A stretch of 7,749 bases of DNA, from assembly GCA_903970565.1 (NCBI GenBank), contig CAJCJE010000094.1, positions 1 through 7,749 on the forward strand, read 5' to 3'. The notes under the pieces were generated by a model that worked only from the letters and a program-made list of their open reading frames with translations, did no database searches and was not told the origin of the DNA. This DNA comes from Candidatus Melainabacteria bacterium (lineage in GTDB: Bacteria > Actinomycetota > Actinomycetes > Mycobacteriales > Pseudonocardiaceae). Within the stretch, counting starts at the first letter, position 1; every line of letters begins with the position of its first letter. A program made the position numbers and the translations under genes. Shown here piece by piece: positions 6,051 to 7,749 of this stretch.

Positions 6051-6071
6051 CTAGATGATTGATGCGGTGAA
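6051..6071 (+). repeat. Left terminal inverted repeat of the IS982-type element
   Basis: Starts CTAGATGATTGATGCGGTG and ends two bases later. It is identical over 21 bases to the reverse complement of 7029-7049; similarity stops at 6072 inward and at 6050 outward. Confidence 0.9.
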
Positions 6072-6118
6072 GATCATGTAAAGGCGGTCCGGTGAGAGGA
6101 CACGGACGGAGGGTGTCC

Positions 6119-7021
6119 ATGATCAAAGTTGTGAGCAAAGACCTGAACACCCTCCTCACGGCACTCTACGTGCTAATCGATGACCATGTCGTGCCGGCCC
6201 GGACCGGACGCGGCCACCGACCCGCTCTCACTGACAGTGAACTGATCTGCCTCGCCGTGGCACAAGCACTGCTGGGCTATCCGAACGAACGCCGCTGGGT
6301 CCGCCACGTCCACGCCAACCTCGAACTGCTGGGCATGTTCCCCGACATGCTCTCCCAATCCGGCTACCACCGGCGCCTCAAGACCGCGCAACCGTTGCTG
6401 TGTAAGACCATCATTGTTCTCGCTGCCTGCTGCCCGTCGTGGTGTGACGACATGTGGATCACTGACGCCACTCCGCTGCCCTGTGGCATGTCCCGGGAAA
6501 CAGTGAAGCGTTCAGAACTGGCCGGACACGCCAACTACGGCTACTGCGCGTCACATTCGCGGTGGTACTGGGGTCTGAAGCTCTACCTGGTCTGCGCCGG
6601 AGACGGGATGCCGATCATGTGGTGCCTGGCCACCCCGAAGCTCGGGGAACGCGAGGTGTTGGCCGCATTGCTCGACCACGACCATCACCTCATCCGTGAC
6701 GGTCAAATCTTGTTGGCCGACAAGGGTTTCGCTGGCAAAGATTTCCAGGAACTCACCGCCGGAATGGGAGTGCGTCTGGTTCGCCCGGACCGTAAGGACG
6801 AAACTTTCCGCAACGGCGATCTCGGCGGTGTCCGTCAACGGATCGAGTCGGTCAATCAGACGCTCAAGGGCCAACTCGATCTGGAACGGCACGCCGGCCG
6901 AACCCCGGCAGGGGTATTCACCCGGGTCGCCCAGCGCCTGCTGGCCATGGCCGCCGGTATCTGGCACAACTGGATGACCGGCGTGACCAGCAAACGGTCA
7001 CTCATCGCATTCGATCACTAA
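6119..7021 (+). CDS. IS982 family transposase
   Basis: A 300-residue DDE transposase that cuts and joins the element's ends. The family-typical N-terminus DLNTLLTALYVLID and GRGHRPALTDSELICLAVAQ is followed by LLGYPNERRW. The catalytic triad is visible as Asp116 (WITDATP), Asp201 (LLADKGFAG) and Glu243 (RQRIESVNQTLKG). VKRSELAGHANYGYCASHSR and GLKLYLVCA between the first two Asp residues are also characteristic of IS982. The chosen ATG lies five bases after GGAGGG (6108-6113); a GTG at 6092 in the same frame is longer but has no such site. No frameshift or internal stop is seen, so the protein is probably active. The stop lies just before the right inverted repeat, as usual in these compact elements. 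Confidence 0.94.
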   Translation: MIKVVSKDLNTLLTALYVLIDDHVVPARTGRGHRPALTDSELICLAVAQALLGYPNERRWVRHVHANLELLGMFPDMLSQSGYHRRLKTAQPLLCKTIIVLAACCPSWCDDMWITDATPLPCGMSRETVKRSELAGHANYGYCASHSRWYWGLKLYLVCAGDGMPIMWCLATPKLGEREVLAALLDHDHHLIRDGQILLADKGFAGKDFQELTAGMGVRLVRPDRKDETFRNGDLGGVRQRIESVNQTLKGQLDLERHAGRTPAGVFTRVAQRLLAMAAGIWHNWMTGVTSKRSLIAFDH

Positions 7022-7028
7022 CACCAAA

Positions 7029-7049
7029 TTCACCGCATCAATCATCTAG
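7029..7049 (-). repeat. Right terminal inverted repeat of the IS982-type element
   Basis: The reverse complement is identical to 6051-6071 over all 21 bases. It begins eight bases after the transposase stop. Confidence 0.9.
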
Positions 7050-7221
7050 GTCGAACAGGTTGCCTGAGCCTCAGACTTCTCGTCGCTCAGTGCAAGAATG
7101 AGGTGCCGTGAGAAGGTCTGCATCCACAACCCCATCCTCCCGCACGTTTCGGGACCGGAATGCGCTGGAAACTGCCCGCGACGCGACCGACTTCTGAACC
7201 ACAGGCTCGGGGATGGCGGCG
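7050..7221. other. Short region right of the IS without a supportable gene
   Basis: On the minus strand, MQTFSRHLILALSDEKSEAQ runs to a TAG inside the IS end. Its frame matches the pseudogene on the other side if a single CTAG is restored, so this could be the pseudogene's upstream part, but the join would still contain the TAG. On the + strand a short frame from GTG 7108 to TGA 7197 has a GAGG upstream but no recognisable product. No promoter or RNA gene is seen. Confidence 0.35.
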
Positions 7222-7387
7222 GGTCAGTCCCGCCTGCCAGCAAGCGCAGGGGTGACAACCCGAGCGTGGCCAGCATCTACCGGGCTCTGGCCGAGCACGC
7301 CAAGCGCGCGTGGTACCCCGACGCGATCGAGCAGGCCCACGCGGACTTTGGCGCCATCAAGTCCGGCGACGCCTGCCAGCGACTTCA
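7222..7387 (+). pseudogene. Unrecognised + strand gene fragment ending at the glycosyltransferase junction
   Basis: This frame has nearly all third positions G or C and reads NPSVASIYRALAEHAKRAWY, then PDAIEQAHADFGAIKSGDAC and QRLQ. It is helical and hydrophilic. It has no clear start: the open frame begins at a GTG 7098 with poor coding character until about 7222. Near 7387 the good reading changes to another frame, that of the glycosyltransferase. It may be the truncated tail of a gene from the foreign block. A less likely alternative is that it belongs to the glycosyltransferase and a one-base shift separates them. The family is not recognised. Confidence 0.4.
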
Positions 7388-7749
7388 GGGCTCATTGCCC
7401 CTTTCTCGCGTATCCCGGTCGGCCCTCTGGTGATGCCCACCCGGTGGGTGGAGACCGTCGGGATGAGCGCGGTCGAGGCCATGCTGCGCGGGATTCCCGT
7501 GGTGGCCTCGGACATCGGTGGCCTGCCGGAGGCGATGCTCGGCGTACCGCACCTGGTGTCGCCGCTGGACGCCGAGGACTGGGTGCGGACGGTCTCCCGG
7601 CTGCTGACCGACCACGACCACTACCGCGCGGTCGCCGCGCGGGCATACCGTGCCGCTGCCGAGTTCGTGGCCGCCGCGAGGATCGAGAGTGTCGAGGACG
7701 TCCTGCGGGCGTTCACCGGTCGCGCGCCGGCCGACGCGCCGGCGGACCC
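7388..7749 (+). pseudogene. GT4-like glycosyltransferase, C-terminal part only (3' end outside window)
   Basis: The frame reads GPLVMPTRWVETVGMSAVEA, then MLRGIPVVASDIGGLPEAML and GVPHLVSPLDAEDWV. This is the nucleotide-sugar-binding lobe of GT-B fold, family-4-like glycosyltransferases: PTRW-xE-xxGMSAVEA with the downstream GIPVVASDIGGLPE corresponds to the E-x7-E region. The rest (SRLLTDHDHYRAVAARAYRA) is the usual helical tail. The N-terminal acceptor lobe is missing: upstream sequence in this frame loses family likeness before about 7391, and the ATG at 7433 is internal to the fold. The gene remains open at 7749. It probably belonged to the same biosynthetic locus as the NRPS on the left and was cut by the rearrangement. 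The intact family is usually 350-420 residues, so over half is lost here. Confidence 0.8.

Larger units (their letters stand above)
6051..7049 (+). mobile_element. Complete IS982-family insertion sequence, 999 bp
   Basis: The element is bounded by 21-bp perfect terminal inverted repeats (6051-6071 and 7029-7049) and carries a single intact transposase gene on the + strand. The size of about 1 kb is normal for IS982 members. The outermost four bases, CTAG, are their own reverse complement, so they could be part of the repeat or a target-site duplication. Beyond them the flanks share no duplication longer than one base. It sits inside or at the edge of a minus-strand gene remnant. The perfect ends and open transposase suggest a recent arrival. 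Confidence 0.9.

Noticed and set aside
5829..6062. 77-residue + strand frame left of the IS
   Set aside because: Its codon bias and composition are poor, and the opposite strand gives a more protein-like reading.
1..7749. tRNA, rRNA or CRISPR features, including a tRNA attachment site for the island
   Set aside because: No cloverleaf-like sequence, tRNA 3' end or regularly spaced repeats were seen at either junction or elsewhere.

Overview
The window is high-GC DNA with the G/C-rich third codon positions of an actinomycete. The gene types (NRPS parts, graspetide genes, an IS982-type element) fit Pseudonocardiales or a relative such as Amycolatopsis or Saccharothrix, but the genus cannot be read from the sequence. 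It looks like a damaged nonribosomal-peptide locus interrupted by a mosaic of foreign DNA.

Outer parts. On the left (1-1467, + strand) are a PLP-dependent threonine/serine dehydratase cut by the window edge, a free-standing peptidyl carrier protein overlapping it, and the first ~80 codons of an NRPS condensation domain that stop abruptly. On the far right (about 7388-7749, + strand) is the C-terminal half of a family-4-like glycosyltransferase that has lost its N-terminal half. These broken ends are the likely edges of an inserted or rearranged block of roughly 5.9 kb.

Inserted block. From left to right it holds a minus-strand operon of three unrecognised genes joined by two ATGA overlaps, the last cut off by the NRPS junction (1468-2586); a graspetide (omega-ester-containing RiPP) cassette on the + strand, made of a precursor core remnant without a leader or start codon (2944-3027), an intact ATP-grasp ligase (3028-3981) and an intact protein-isoaspartate-methyltransferase homologue (4030-5232); an unrecognised minus-strand gene, apparently dead, with an in-frame TGA (5400-6050); a complete 999-bp IS982-type insertion sequence with 21-bp perfect terminal inverted repeats (6051-7049); and a short + strand gene fragment (about 7222-7387).

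How the genes work together. In the precursor/ATP-grasp/methyltransferase order, the ligase would form side-chain ester or amide links between Ser/Thr/Lys and Asp/Glu of the core. The methyltransferase would methylate an Asp so that it closes to an aspartimide, as known for fuscimiditide-type graspetides. Both enzymes look intact while the precursor looks truncated, so the pathway may be orphaned or may act on a precursor elsewhere. A 27-nt near-repeat (24/27 identical) lies in inverted orientation on both sides of this cassette.
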